Shown here in pieces: positions 49,801 to 63,900 of a stretch of 64,000 nt of DNA. Each line of letters opens with the position of its first letter. The first letter of the stretch is position 1. Below the pieces are notes generated by a model that worked only from the letters and a program-made list of their open reading frames with translations, was not told where the DNA came from and did no database searches. Source of the DNA: Lasioglossum baleicum (Eukaryota; Arthropoda; Insecta; Hymenoptera; Halictidae). The stretch covers positions 1-64,000 of the forward strand of contig NW_027469565.1 in assembly GCF_051020765.1 (NCBI RefSeq). The letters run 5' to 3'. Made by a program: the position numbers and the translations under genes.

Positions 49801-50202
49801 AAGGACATAACCCACTGTATAGACAGAATAACTTTGTGCTCAGAGAAAGAAGTTATTATTCACTTCAGTGACAGACCCATCATAAATTTCTTGTATGAAT
49901 TAGAAGGTCGATTGTCAAATGGATCGGGAACGTGACGTTTCGTTGAGAGTCGATTGGCTATGTCAAGAGCATCACCTCTCCTGGGATTCCGAGATTAATA
50001 CCAGGCACTTCTGGAATAAATCTGCTGAAAGGTATTGGCAATACACATTAAATTACGGTTCGAATATTAATGTCGCACGTCAAATCTTTGTAGAACGTTA
50101 TTTATTCGCATAGCGTCAAACTTTTTCCGAAGGCCATACATTCCGAGAATCCCAACCCGCTGTAGCAACTATCTTGCACAGTGCAAATGGCAAATTAGTA
50201 TC
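46831..50202 (-). repeat. Satellite array block 8, reverse polarity
   Basis: About ten reverse monomers, including B units near 47170, 49470 and 50160. The block begins inside a monomer at a gtataaagccgtg word, corresponding to gtataacttcgtg of the reversed consensus. It ends with caaattagtatc followed by forward atttactcccgg, the same arrangement as at 12920. No gene is visible. Confidence 0.92.
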
Positions 50203-51955
50203 ATTTACTCCCGGTATGCATGGATTGACACTCGGAATCGTAGGATAGGTGACGCTATTGACTCAACCGTTCGACTCGCAAAGAAGGTGGTAACGTTCAC
50301 GAACGGTATGACCCCAGATCTACTAAACCATACATTAAATTAAGGTGCCCGCCACTAAAATGTATATTAATATGCTTCACTGAATACGAAGTTATACTCT
50401 CGCTATAGTGGGTTAGGTTCACGAAAGTTAAATTATACGGTAAAAAGGATTAATTTATTCCAATTTGTATCGTTCTCAAGCGGTTTAATTCTCTCTTTTA
50501 ATATACAAACCGTGAATTATGGTATACATTGTCCATACTGTTCAGCGTATATTGTCCGGAAATATCTGATTTGACGCTCGGAATCACATGACAGGTGATG
50601 CTGTGGACTAATCAGTCGGACTCTCAAAGAATGTGGTGCCGCTCTCTATCGGCTTGATACCCGATCTTGTATTTCATTCATGAAATTAAAATGCCCGTGA
50701 CCAGGGTGTATACCAATTTGCTTCCATGAACACGAAGTTATACTCTCGTTGCAGCCGAAAGTAATACTCTCGGAAAGTAATGCCTTCTGTTAAAAGTTTG
50801 ACAATATTCCAATAGGTAACGTACTACAAGGTTTTGGCGCTCTACTTTAACACTCAAACCGTGAATTGAGGTGTATATCTCCAACAATGTTAAGTGGATT
50901 TACCGAGGAATATCTGGTTAGTCTCTCCGAATGACGGTATGGGTGAAGTTACTTACGTTGCCGTAAGGCTCCCTCGGAAGCTGGCAACATTCACGCACGG
51001 CTTGACCCACGATCGTTTAATTCATACATGTAACTAAGGTGCCCGTCACTGAAACGGTGACAGACATTTTACTGTAATCACGATGTTATAATCTCGATAC
51101 GGCGGCTTTGCTTCACCGAAGGTTGGGCTATCCAAAAAATGTTTGACTCTGTACAAATTGGTAACGCGATACAACGGTTTGACAGTCTGCTTTAATATTC
51201 ACACCGTGAAATAAGTCGTCTATTGCCTATACTGTTCGGAGGAATAACTGGCGGAATACCTGGTTTGACTCTACGAATCACAGGATAGGGGAAGCTATTG
51301 GCGTAGCGGTTCGACTCTCACACAAGTTGGCATCGTTCTCGAGAGGTTTGATTCTCTATCCTCTAATTCATGTTTGAAAATATGGTGTGCTTCAGCGATA
51401 ATGCCTACTCATTTGTTTCCGTGAGCACTAAGCACGACACTGGCTACAGCGTGTTAGGTTCTAGGACGGGTATGTTTTCGGTAATAAAAATGACTCCGTA
51501 ATAATTGGTAATATTCTCCGACGGTTTGACCATCTACTTTAATGTTCATATCTTGAATTAAATGGCATATTGCCAGCACCTTGCAGCGAATTGACATCTG
51601 TAATACTTGATTTGACCCTCGGAATGATAGTACAGGTGTTTACATTGATTTAGCAGTTGGAGTCTCGAAGAATGGGGTAACGTTCTCGCACCGCTTGTCT
51701 CTCGATCGTCCTAATCATACATGAAAATAAGGTGTACGTCTGCCTAAATGACTATTAATTTCTTCCGATGAAAGCTAAAGAAGCCAATCACTACAGGGGT
51801 TCACGAAAGGTAAGGCCGTCGGAAAACAGTTTGACTCTATGCCAATTCGTAATGTCCTACAACGGGTTGACTCTGCACATTGGGTGGTATGGTGTAAAAA
51901 TCCAATACTGTAATGCAGATTTACTTAAGGAGTTCTTGGTTTGACTTTCAGATCA
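50203..51955 (+). repeat. Satellite array block 9, forward polarity
   Basis: About five forward monomers between two reverse blocks. The last 700 bp belong to the 51253-52184 duplicate of 26532-27465, including a shared oddity in which caacgggttgactctgc runs into a shortened second half. It ends at the same forward-to-reverse junction as block 3. No gene is visible. Confidence 0.92.
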
Positions 51956-52184
51956 ATGTACGGGAGCAAATGCGCTGTGCAGTAGTGGCAATAGACACTT
52001 TAGTTCACGGCTTCAATTTTAAAGCAGGCCTTCAAACCGTCGGCGAACGTTACCAGTTTGTACAAAGTCATTCTACTTACCGAATACGTAACTATCCGAG
52101 AAGCTGTCCAGCTGGATCGAGAGCATTATTTCGTTATCGGAGAAGCAGATTAGAATGCATTATCGATACGAGCACCATCGTTTC
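51253..52184. repeat. Direct duplicate of 26532-27465, spanning an inversion junction
   Basis: The partner of 26532-27465 at an offset of about 24.72 kb, in the same orientation and including the same forward-to-reverse switch. Confidence 0.87.
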
Positions 52185-52589
52185 GAGTATGAATTGGTAG
52201 ATCGTGTGTCAAACCGACCCAGAATGTTACAACTTCCTTGGGGAATCGCACAGCTAAGTCAACAGCGTCATCTATCCTGTGAATCCGAGAGTCAAGACAG
52301 ACATTCCGGGAGTAATGCCACTAAAAACTATTAGCAATAGACACATCATTCCGCGGTATGTATGGCAAAGTAGAGAGTCAATCCCTCGGAGATCATTACC
52401 AATTGGCACAAGGCCCTTTTCCGAATACTTTTCTTTCTGTGAACATGACCCGCTGTATCGGGTGTATATCTTCGCGTTCAGAGAAGCAAATTAGTGTACA
52501 TTTTAAAGACGGGCACCATATTTACTGATGCGAAGAACAAAATCATGATTAATACCTTTGGAGAACGTTACCACCGTCTATGAGTGTCG

Positions 52590-55500
52590 AACGGCTTTGT
52601 TAATAGCTCCACCTATCCTGTGATTCCGGGAGTCAAACCAGGTATTCCAGGCGTAATTTGGCTGAAGAGTATTGGCAATAGACACCTTTATTCAGGGTAT
52701 GAATATTGAAGCAGACCGCCAATCTGATGTAGAACGGTACTCATCGGTATAGACACAAACCTTTTACCGAAAGTCTTACCTTTCGAGCAGGAAACCCGCC
52801 GTGTCGAGAGTATAACATCGTGTTCAGACAAAGACAACAGTATACCTTTGAGAGATTGGCATCATAAGTTTATGTATGAATTACAAGATAGAGGGCCAAA
52901 TCATTCCAGAACGATACCAACTTCCTTGAACGACTCACAACTTAGTCAATAGCCCCACATGTACTATGAATCCGAGAGCCAAGCCAGGTATTCCGGGAGT
53001 AAATGCGCGGAACATTACTGTCAATAAACACTTTAATTCACGGTACGAGCATTAAAGTACAGTGCCAAACCATTGTAGCGCGTTACGAAATGGTATTGAG
53101 TACATTCTTATACCGAAGGCCTTTCCTTCCGAGATGCTAACCCGCTCTATCGAGAGTATTATTTCGTGTTCAGTAAAACAAATTAGTAGACATTTAATTG
53201 ACAGGCACCTTAGTTTTATGTATTTTTAGAAAATCGAGTGTCGAACCGTTGAAGAACATTAACAACTTCCTTGAGATTCGAAAGCCTGAGTCAGAAGCGT
53301 GGCCCATCCTGTGATTCGCAGAGTCAAACCAGGAAATCCGTGAGTAAATCTGATGATGATTATTGGCAATGTATACCTTAATTTTCACCGCGAATTTTAA
53401 AACAGGCCGTCACACCGCGTGAGAACGTTACTATCTGCAATATCAGTCAAACGCATCACCGAATGCCTTACCGACGGAGAAGCTAACTCGCAGTATCAAG
53501 AGTATAGCTACGTGTATAGGGAAACATATTAGTATACACATTAGTGACGGCTTCTTAAATCCATGCTTGAATTAGAAAATCGAGTGTCAATCCGTTCGAG
53601 AAAATTTCCACATTCAGTGTAAGACAAACGGTTATGTCACATACCTTGGGGTTCCCAAAGTTAAACGAGATTCACCGGGAGTAAATGCGCTGTATAGTCT
53701 TGGCCATAGATACCACAACTCACGGTTTGAATATTAAAGCTGGCCGTCAAGCCGTTGTAGAACATTACGAATTCGTGTAGGGTTAATATCCTAACATAGT
53801 GACTTACCCTCCGTAAAGCTGACCAGCTGTATCGAGAGTATAACGCCGTACTCAGCGGTACGACCTGCTATATATTTTAGTGTCGAGAAACTTCCGCAGT
53901 ACAATATTGGCAACAGACCACTTAATTTACGGTATAAATAGTAATATAGGTATTCGAATCACCGTGGAACGGTACCTACTGATATATGTTCATACTTTGT
54001 ATCGGATACCGTGCCCTCCGAGAACATACCCCGCTGCAGAATGTGACTTGTTCAGTATTCATGGAAACAAATTAGTAGACTCTTTAGAAGACGGACACAT
54101 TAATGGCATGCATCAACAGAAAGAATTAGGTTCAAATCGTCGGTGAACGTTTCCACCTATTTTGAGAGTCAAACGGCTAGGTGAATAGTTTTACCTATCG
54201 TGTGTTTCAGAAAGTCGAACCAGGTATTGCTGGAGCAAATGCTATGGACAGTACTTCCAATAGATGCCTTAATTCACGGTTTGAACAAAAAAAGTAGACG
54301 GCCAATCCGTTCAAGAATGTTAGCACCTTCTGTGAGAGACGATCGGCTAAGTCAGTAGCTTCTCCTGTCCCGTGATTCCGAGTGTCATACCGGGTAACCT
54401 GGGTGTAAATCTGTGTACAGTTTTGGCAATGGACACGTACATTCTCGGCATGGGCATTAAAGTAGGGAGTGAAATCGCTGGAGAATGATACGTATTGGTA
54501 TAGAGTCAAATTTTTAACGAAGGCGTTACCTTTCGGGAAGCTGTATCGAGAGTATATTTTCGTGTTCAGGGAAGCAAAATCATATACACATTAGTGACAG
54601 GCACCATCGTTTCATGCACGATTTAGAGGATCGAGTGTCTAACTGCATGAGAACGTTGCTACCTTCTGTGAGAGACGAACCGGTAAGTCCATAGCTTCAT
54701 ATATCCTGCGATTCCAAAAGTCAGACGAGTTATCCCGGATGAAAATACCCTGTGCAGTATTGACAATAGAAACCTTAATCCACCGCATGAATATTATGGT
54801 AGAGAGTCAAACTTTTCGTGAACGTTACCAATTAGTATAAAGTCATACTCGTTATCGGATACCATACCTTCCGGGAATATTATCCGCTGTATCGTGGGTA
54901 TAACGTCTTGTCCAGAGAAACAAACTAGCAGACATTTTGGGGGAGGGCACCTTAATTTCATGTATGAAGAAGAAGATCGAGTTTCAATCTGCTCGATAAC
55001 GTTATGACCTTCTTTGTGAATCGCGCTGCTAAGTAACAGCTTCACCTATCTTGCGATTCGGGGGTGATGCCAGGTATTCCTGATGTGAAGCCGCTGTACG
55101 CTATTGACAATGGACACCTTAAACCACGGTTTGAATATTAAGGTAGAGCGTGAAGACGTTTGAGAACGTTACATATTGGTATAAATTCGAACCTTTTACG
55201 GAAGACCATACCCTCCCAGAACCTAACCCGCTGTGTAGAGAGCATAATTTCGCGTCCAGTAAAACAAATTAGTACACATTTTAGTGACGGGCGCCTTAAT
55301 TTCATGTACGCATCAGGTGCTCGAGGATCAAATCTTTGCGATCGATACCACCCTCGGTTAGAACCGAACGGTTGTGTAAATAGCTTCAGATGCCCTACGA
55401 TTCAGCGAGTCAGTTGAGCTATTCCGGGAGTCAATTGGCTGAGCAGTATTGGTAATAGACACCTTAAATCACATTATGAATATCAAAGTAGAGTGTCAAT

Positions 55501-57430
55501 GCGTGAGAGGACATTACCAATTCGTATTAAGTCATTCGTTTTACCGAAAACCATACCTTCCGAGAGCCTAACCCGCTGTAGCCAATGTCCTGCTTACAGA
55601 ATACCGTAACACATTAGTAGTCATACTAGCAGGGGGAGCCGACATTTTCATTAATGAGTATCAAAATCAGGAGCCACATCGTTCGAGAACGTTACCGCGT
55701 TGATTGAGATTCGAACGGATAAGTCAATCTCTTCACGTCTCCTGTGATTACGAGAACCAAACATGGTTTACCGGAAGTAAATGCGCCGTACAGTATTGCC
55801 ATTAAACGTCCTATTTCGAGCTACAGATGTTAAAGTACGGAGTCAAAACGTTGAAAAGCGTTGCCGTTTGCTATAGAGTCAATCTTTTCACCAATGGCCT
55901 TACCTTACTAGATCGTATCCCGCTGTACCGAGAGTATAACGTCGTGTTCAGAGGAAAGAAGTAGCACATATTTTATTGACGGGCACCATAATTTCACGAA
56001 TGATTCAGAAGATCGGGGGTAAAACTATTCGAGGGCGTCATCATCGTCTGTGTTTGCCGATCGGCTATTTCAATACCATATCCTAGGCTGTGATTCCGAG
56101 ATGCAAAGCAGGTATTCTAAGAGTAATCACTATTGACAATGGACACCTTTTTCAATGGTTTTACTATTAAAGCAGAGCGCCACACAATTTGAGAACGTTA
56201 CCAATTTGTTTTGAGTCAAACCTTCTGCCAAAAGCCTTACCTGCGGTGAACCTAACCTGCTGTATCGAGATAGTAAAGTCGTGTTTAGTGGAAAGTATTA
56301 CTGTAAATTTTAGTGGCGGTCTCCTGAATTTCATGTATGAGTATGAAAATCGAGATTCAAACAACTGCACAACGTTACCACCTTTCCTGACCGTTGCACC
56401 GCTAAGTCAATAGCTTCACCTGTACTGTGATACCAAGAACAAAACCTGGTATTCCGGGATTAATTCCGCTGAAATAAAATTAATTCACGGTTTGAATATT
56501 AAACTAGAGTGCCAAACCGTGCAGAAGGTTACCTATTCGTATAGAGTTAACATTGCTACAAACGACCTTAATTTCCGTGAAGCTTATCCAGCTGTAGGGA
56601 GTGTTCTGCTCAGAGGTCAAGGAATTAAGTTTTACCATTTTACCAGGCGGACACCTCATTTTCATGTATGTATAGCAAAATCGGCGGTTAAACCGTTCGC
56701 GAATGTTACCACTTTTTTTGATAATCGAACGGCTGAGTCAATAGCATCACCTATAGTTGCGATTTCGAGAGTGAAGCCTGGTATTCCAGGAGCAAATGTG
56801 CAGAACAGTAATAGTAATAGACACCTTTATTCACGGCATGAATATGAAAGCAGAGGGACAAACGGTTTGATAACGTTACCAATTGGCATAACGTAATACT
56901 CCTTCCCGGAAACAATACCTTCTAAGATCGTAACCCGCTGTATCGTGGGTATAACGTTGTGCTCAGCGAAACAAATTAGTATACATTTTTGCAGACGGAC
57001 GCCTTATTGTCATGTATGAATAGAAAAATCGTCAATCAGACCGTTCGAGATCGATCCCAACTTCTTTGAGAGTCGAGCAGCTAAGTGCATAGCTTCACAT
57101 ATCCTGCTATTCTGATAGGCAAACCAGGTACTCCCGGAGTAAATGCCCAGTACAGTATTTGCAATAGACGCCTTACTTCAGGGTATGAATATTAAAGGAG
57201 ACCGTCATAATGTTGCACAATGTTACCTATTCCTACAAAGTCAATCATCCTACAGAGGGCCTTACCTTCCGAGAAGCTGACCCCATATATCGAGGGTATT
57301 ACTTCGTGTTCAGAGAAGCAGAATAGTATACACTTTGGCGGCATGATCCTTAATTACAAGTATGAATTTGAAGATCGAGTGTCAAACCGCTCGAGAACGT
57401 TGCCCCCTTCTGTTGGACTCGAACAACTAT
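52590..57430 (-). repeat. Right arm of large inverted duplication
   Basis: The reverse-complement partner of bases 1-4130. It is longer mainly because of one extra 689-bp block (54824-55512), plus small indels such as about 15-20 bp near 53410. It lies wholly inside reverse block 10, so each arm keeps the polarity expected for an inverted copy. Confidence 0.88.
54824..55512 (-). repeat. Two extra monomers in the right arm
   Basis: 689 bp, twice the 344-345 bp unit, with no counterpart in the left arm. The left arm passes directly from sequence matching about 55513 to sequence matching 54823 at 1912-1920, within the common word aattggtaacgttc. This register-perfect difference is what unequal exchange between monomers produces. 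Confidence 0.8.
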
Positions 57431-57837
57431 GTCAATACCTTCACCTATGCAGGGATTCGGAGAGCCAAACCAGGTATTCCTGGTCTAATCCGCTGAACAG
57501 TATTGGCAATTGACAGCTTATTTGACGGTATAAATAATAATGCAGATCATCGAACCGTTGTAGAGCTTTACCTATTCCTATAAACTCAAACATTCTCCCG
57601 AAGGTCTTACCTTCCTATAATCTAACCAGCTCTACAGAGGGTATGGCTTCCTTTTCAGACAAACAAGTGAGTATCAATTTTAGTGGCAGGCACCATAATT
57701 TCAGGTATTACCTATTAGATCGAGGGTGAAACCGTTCGAGAACGTTACCACTTTCTTTTAGAGACGAACGGCTAAGTCCATAGCTTGACGTATTTAAGTA
57801 CTCTAAGAGTCAAACCATGTATTCCCGGAGTAAATGT

Positions 57838-59975
57838 TATTAATTCTCTACCTTGAACACTGAGCAAGATACTTGCTACAGCGGTTTGGGCTTCTGGGAA
57901 GGTATGGCCCTCGGTAAAAAGTTTGACTCTAAATTAAAAGATAAAGCTCTATAACCGTTGGACGATCTACCTTCACATTCATACCGTGAAATAAGCTGAC
58001 CATTGCCAATCTTGTCCAGCGGATGTGCTCCCGTAATACCGGGAGTTTGACTATCGCAATCAGAGAATACTAGATGCTATTGTCTTAGCCGCTCCACTCT
58101 CAGCGAACGTGGCAAAGGTCTCAATAGTTTGACCTGAGATCTTCTAATTCATGCACGGAACAAAGGTGCCAGTCTATATTATGTATACTAATGTGCTTCT
58201 CTAGTCACGAAGTAATACTCTAGATACAGCGGGTTAGGTTCTCGCAAGGTGTGGCCTCTTGTAAAATGTTTGGCACTATAACAAATAAGCAACTTTCTTC
58301 AACGGTTTGACCTTGTACGTCAATATTTATATCGTGAACTAGGGCATTTAATGACCATAATGAGCAGCTGATTTACTCCTGGAATACCTGGTTTGGCTTT
58401 CGGAGCTGATCGTCTTTAACAGAAGGTGGTAACGTTCTCGAACGCTTTGACTCTCGATGTTGATGCTTATGCACAAACATGCGGTGATCCTGCGCTAATA
58501 GATCTACTAATTTGATTCCGTACACATTAAGCAGGGCACTCCCTACAGCGGATTAGGTTCCGGGAAGATATGTTATTCGGTAAAAGGAATGACTTTATGC
58601 GAATTGGTTATGTCCTCCCTCGGTTTGACCATCTACATCAATATTCATACCGTGAACTGAGGTGTCAGTTGCCAATTAACATCAGCGGTTCCTGTCTCGG
58701 ATTACGTGATTTGACCCTGTGTATCACACGATACGTGAAGCAATAGACTTAGCCCATCGACACTAACAAGAGGGTGGAAGCGTTCTCGAACAGTTTGACC
58801 ATCGATATTCTCATTCGTACAAAAAGTTGACGTCTCCGTCACTGGAATGAATACTAATTTCTTTCCCTGAACACGAAGTTATACACTCGACACCGCGGGT
58901 TAGTTTTTAGGAGGGTATGACCATCCGTAAATCGTTTGACATTATACGAATTGGTATCGCTCTCAAACCACTTGACACTCGACATTAATATTCAAACCGT
59001 GAATTAAGGTACGGTATTTCCAACACTGTTCAGTGGATTTACTCCCGGAACATCTTTTGTGACATCTGGAATCAAGGGACAGGTGAAGCTACTGACTTAG
59101 CCGCTCGAATCTCAATGAAGGAGGTAATGTTCTCGAACGGATTAACCCCCGATTTTCGAAATCATACATGAAATGGAGGTGCCCGTAAGTATGGAGTATA
59201 TTAATTTTCTCCCCCGAATACGAAGTTATACCCTCGATACAGCTGGTTATCTTCTCGGCGTGTAGGGCATTCGGAAAAAATGTTGGACTCTGTACCAATA
59301 AGAATTATTCAAGAACGGTTTGACTCAGCAGTTTAATATTTATACCGTGAAATAGGGCGTCTAATGCCAATACTGAACAGTGGATTTACTCACAGAATAC
59401 CTAGTTTTTCTCTCAGAATGGCTGGGTAGGTGTTACTATTGACTTAGCCATTCGTTCCTCAAAGAAGATGGTACCGTCCTAAAACGGCTTGACACTCGAT
59501 CCTCTAATTTACACATGACATTATGGAGCTTGTCACTAAAATTAATGCTCATTTGTTTCACTGTAGAGGATATTATGTCCACGATACTGCACCTTATGAT
59601 CTCGGGAGGTAAAGAATGCGAAGAAGGGTATGACGTTATAACAGTTGATAAAGGACACAAACAGTTTTACTCTCTACTTTGATTTCCATACCGTGAATTC
59701 AGGTGTCTATTGCCAATACTCTTCAGCCGATTTACTCGTTAAATGCCAGGGTTGACCCTTCGGTAAAGGGTTTGAGGGTATATGAATAGGTAAGACTCGA
59801 CAACGGTTTGATGGTATGTTTGAGCTTTTATACGGCGAAATAAGCTGTCTATTGCCAAAGCTCCTCAGCGGATTTAATCTCGGTATCCAGGATTGACTCC
59901 CGGAATCACATCTATAGGTGAAGCCATTGACTCAGCCGTTCGACTCTCAAAGAAGGTGGTAACATTCTGGAAGGT
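57838..59975 (+). repeat. Satellite array block 11, forward polarity
   Basis: About six forward monomers. Bases 58349-59897 are a near-identical direct duplicate of 19150-20552, including shared deletions such as cttcggtaaagggtttga following cagggttgac. The block ends near 59975, where ggtaacattctggaaggtt passes into reverse ttattgccaatagacac. No gene is visible. Confidence 0.92.
58349..59897 (+). repeat. Direct duplicate of 19150-20552, undeleted form
   Basis: The partner of 19150-20552. It keeps the 146 bp (from 58856) that the other copy lost between two aatt words at 58856-58859 and 59002-59005. Confidence 0.87.
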
Positions 59976-60948
59976 TATTGCCAATAGACACGAAAATTCA
60001 CGGTTTGAATAGAAAAGTAGAACATCAAACCGTTTTAGAAGCTAACCCGCTGTATCGACAGTACAGCTAAGTGTTTAGGGAATCACATTAGTTTTCAATT
60101 TTGTGACTGCACCTTAAATTCAAGCTTGAATTAGAATATCGATGGTCAAACTGTGCGAGAACGTTACCTCCTTCTTCAAGAGTCGTACTACTATTTCAAT
60201 ACCTTCACGTATCCCATGACTCTGCGTGTCAAGTCAGGCATTCCTGAAGTAAATATGCTACTCAGTATGGGCAATAGGCACCCTACTTCACGGTATAAAT
60301 ATTACAGAACACAGTCAAACCGTTTGAGAAGGTTACAAGTTCCTACAAAGTCAATCGTTTTACAGAAGACCATACCCGCCGAAAAACTGACCAACTGTAT
60401 CGATACCATAACTCCTTGTTCAGAGAAAGAAACCAGTCTTCATTTCATTGACGGGCGCCATAATTTCATGCATGAATTAGAAGAGCGAGCGTCAAACCCT
60501 TCGGGAACCTGACCAAATTCGTTGAGAATCGAACGGCTAAATCCATAGCTTCAGCTACCCTGGGATTCCGATAGTAAGACCAGGCATTCCAGCAGTTAGT
60601 GCGATGAACAGTAATGGCAATGGACACAATAATTCGCGGTATGAATATTACATTGGAGCGTCAAACTGACGGAGAACAAAGCACATGCCCATAAAATCAT
60701 TTCTTTCACCGAATACCATTCCTTCCGAGAACCTATCGCGCTGTAGCGATCGTCCTGCTTACTGTGGACGGAAACATATTAGTTGGCATCTTAGAGGGCG
60801 AATACCACATGTTTGTGTGTAAATATCAACATGGAAAGTCAAAGCGTTGCAGAACGTTACCACCTTCTGTGGGATACGAACGGCTAAGTCCATAGCTTGA
60901 CCTATTCCAATATTCTATGAGTCAATCCATGTATTCCTGGAGCATGTG
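59976..60948 (-). repeat. Satellite array block 12, reverse polarity
   Basis: The shortest polarity block, about three reverse monomers with a subtype B unit near 60755. It ends in cctggagcatgtg against forward ctactaatttgc, a homologue of the junction near 57838. No gene is visible. Confidence 0.92.
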
Positions 60949-63900
60949 CTACTAATTTGCTTCCTTGCACACTGAGCAAAACACTTGCTGCAATGGGTTG
61001 GGCGTCTCGGAACGTATGGCCTTCTGTAGAAAGTTTGACGCCATACGAATAGGTAACGTTCTACAAAGATTTGACGCGCGACTTCAATATTCGAACCGTG
61101 AATTAATATGTCTATTGTTAAAACTCTTTCAGCGGATTTAATCCCGGAGTGTATGGTTTTAATCTCGGAAACACAGTATATGTGAAGCTATTGACTGAAC
61201 TGTTCGAATCTTAATGACGTTGGTAACAATCTCGAACGGACTGTCCCTTGGTTTTGTAAATCATACTTGACACTAAGGTGCCCATCACTAAAATGTATAC
61301 AAATGTGTTTCTCTCAGCACGAAGTTATACTCCAGTTACGGCGGGTTAGCTTCTCTGAAGGGAAGGCTTTCGGTAGAAAGTATGACTGCATAACAATCGG
61401 TAACCTTATGCAACAGTATGAGAGTCTGCTCTAATATTCATACAGTGAATTAAGATGACTATTTTTGAGTACTTAGTTACAGTGGTACCTGGCTTGACTC
61501 TCGGAATCTCTGGATAGGTGATGCTATTCACTTATCCGTTCATCTGTCACCGAAGATGATAACGATATCGCACGTCAGGACCCACAGCCTTCTAGTTCAT
61601 ACATTAAGTGAAGGGGCCCGACACTGAAATGAATCCTAATATCTTTCTCTGATCACGAATATATGGTCTAGTGAGGCGTGTGAGGTTCGCGGAAGGTAAG
61701 GCATACGGTAAAACGTTTGATTCTATCCCAATAGGTAACTATTTACAACTGTTTGAACCTTTACGTTAGTATTGATACTGCGAATTAAGCGTATTGCTAA
61801 TACTGGTTTGCGGATTAACTCTCGGTGTCCCTCGTTTGACTCTCGGTAGCACAGGACAGATGAACCTATAGTATTGGCCGTTCGACTCTTATGGAAGGAT
61901 GTTTAGTTCTCGAGAGATTTGACGCTTGACCTTGCAGGCCATACCTGAAGTAAAGATGCCCGTCACTGAAATGTATACTAAACTACTTCTCTGAAGACGA
62001 CGTTATTCCCTCGATACAGCTGGTTAGTTTTCAACAGGGAAAGGTCTTCGGTAAAACGTTTTACTTTACGCCATATAGCATATGCATATAGCAAAGCTCT
62101 CAATCAGTTAGGCGCCCTACTCTAATAATCACACCGTGACCTAAGGTATCCATTGCCAACAGTGTACAGCGGATTGACTCCTGGAACACCTGGTTTGACT
62201 ACCGGAATAGTAGGACAGGTGAAGGTACTGTCTCAACTGTTCGTCTCTCAAAGAAGGTAGGGACATTCTCGAAGGGTGCGACTTTGGATTATTCTGCTCG
62301 TGCATGAATATATGATGTGCTTCTGCTATAATGTCTACTAACTTGTTTCTCGAGCACTACGCATGACACTTGCTGCAGCGGGTCAGGTTCTCGGACGGCA
62401 AAGTAACCCTTAAAATCTTGACGTCATAACATTTGGTAATGTTCTCCAACGGGTTGACCTTCTACTTTAATATTCATGTCGAGAATTAAGGTGCGGTTTG
62501 CCAATACTGTCGAGCGGATTTTCACCCGGAATACATGATTTGCTTCTCGGAATCGCAGTAGAGGTGAAGCTATTGACTTAGCCGTTCGACTCCCAATGAA
62601 GGTGGGAACGTTTTCGAACGGTTTGACCCCCGAATATGGGACTGTTTCATGAAAACAAGGTGGCCGTCTGCTAAGATGGCAACCTATACGTTCCTTTGAT
62701 CCCGACGCAAAACAATCGCTATGACGGATTGTGTCATCGGAATGTAAGCCATGCCTTAAAAAGAATGCCATTGTACCAAATGGTATTGTTCTCCGACAGC
62801 TTCACACTCAACCTTAATATTCATGCTGTGAATTAAGGTGCCTATTGCCAATACTGTTCCGCGGATTTAGCAGCGGATTACCTACTATGGGAATCACAGG
62901 ATAGGTGAAGCAATTGACTTAGCCGTTCGTCTCATAAAGAAGCTGGTAACGTTCCTGATCGGTTTGACCCTCGATTATCTAATTCATGCATGCAGATACG
63001 GTGCCCATCACCGAAATGAAGACTGATTTCTATCTCAGAACCCGACGATACGCTCTCGATCAAGCCAGTGATGTTCGCGGAACGTAACGACTTCGATAAA
63101 ACATTTGACATTATACCAATTGGTGACGTTCTCAACCAGTGTTGCGCTCTACTTTAATAATAAAACGGCGAATTGAGGTGACTATTGCCAATACTGTTCA
63201 GCGGACTTACTCCCGGAATACCTGGCTTGACTTTCGGAATCGCAGGATCAGTGAAGATATCGACTTACCTGTTCATCTCTCACTCGAGGTGGCAACGTTC
63301 TCAACCGGTTTGACACTCAATGTTCTAATTCGTGCATGGACTTATGGGGACGTCACGAAATTATATACTATTGTGTTTCCCTCATCACGTAGCTATACTC
63401 TCCAAACGGCGGGTTAGCTTCCTCGAAGGTATGGCCATCGTTATGGTGTTTGAATTTATTCCAATTGGCAGTGCTTTTAAACGGTTTGACGCTGTACTTT
63501 AATACACAAACCGTGAATTAAGGTGTTTGATGCCAATTCTGCTCACCGGATTTACAGCCGAAGTACCTGGTTGGACTATCGTAATCACGGGATAGGTGAG
63601 GGTATTGACTAAGTCGCAGGAACCTCAAGGATGGTGGTAACGTTCTCGGATGCTTTGACATTCGATGCTGACATTTATACGAAAACATGTGGTGTCCGCC
63701 CGCAAAACGTATCCTAATTTCTTTTCGCGATCATTCTCAAGACAGTCGCTAGAGCGGGTTGGGTTCTCGGAGGATAAGGTTTCCGGTAAAATGTTTGGAC
63801 CTATACCAGTAGGTAACGTTCTATGACGGTTTGAATCTCTATATCACTCTTTATATCGTAACTTATGGTGTCTATTGCCAATACTGTACTGCGTATTTAA

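Larger units (their letters stand above)
51956..57837 (-). repeat. Satellite array block 10, reverse polarity
   Basis: About 17 reverse monomers. From about 52590 to 57430 the block is the inverted duplicate of bases 1-4130. It carries two extra monomers (54824-55512) that the left copy lacks. The block ends in cccggagtaaatg against forward ttattaattctc. No gene is visible. Confidence 0.93.
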
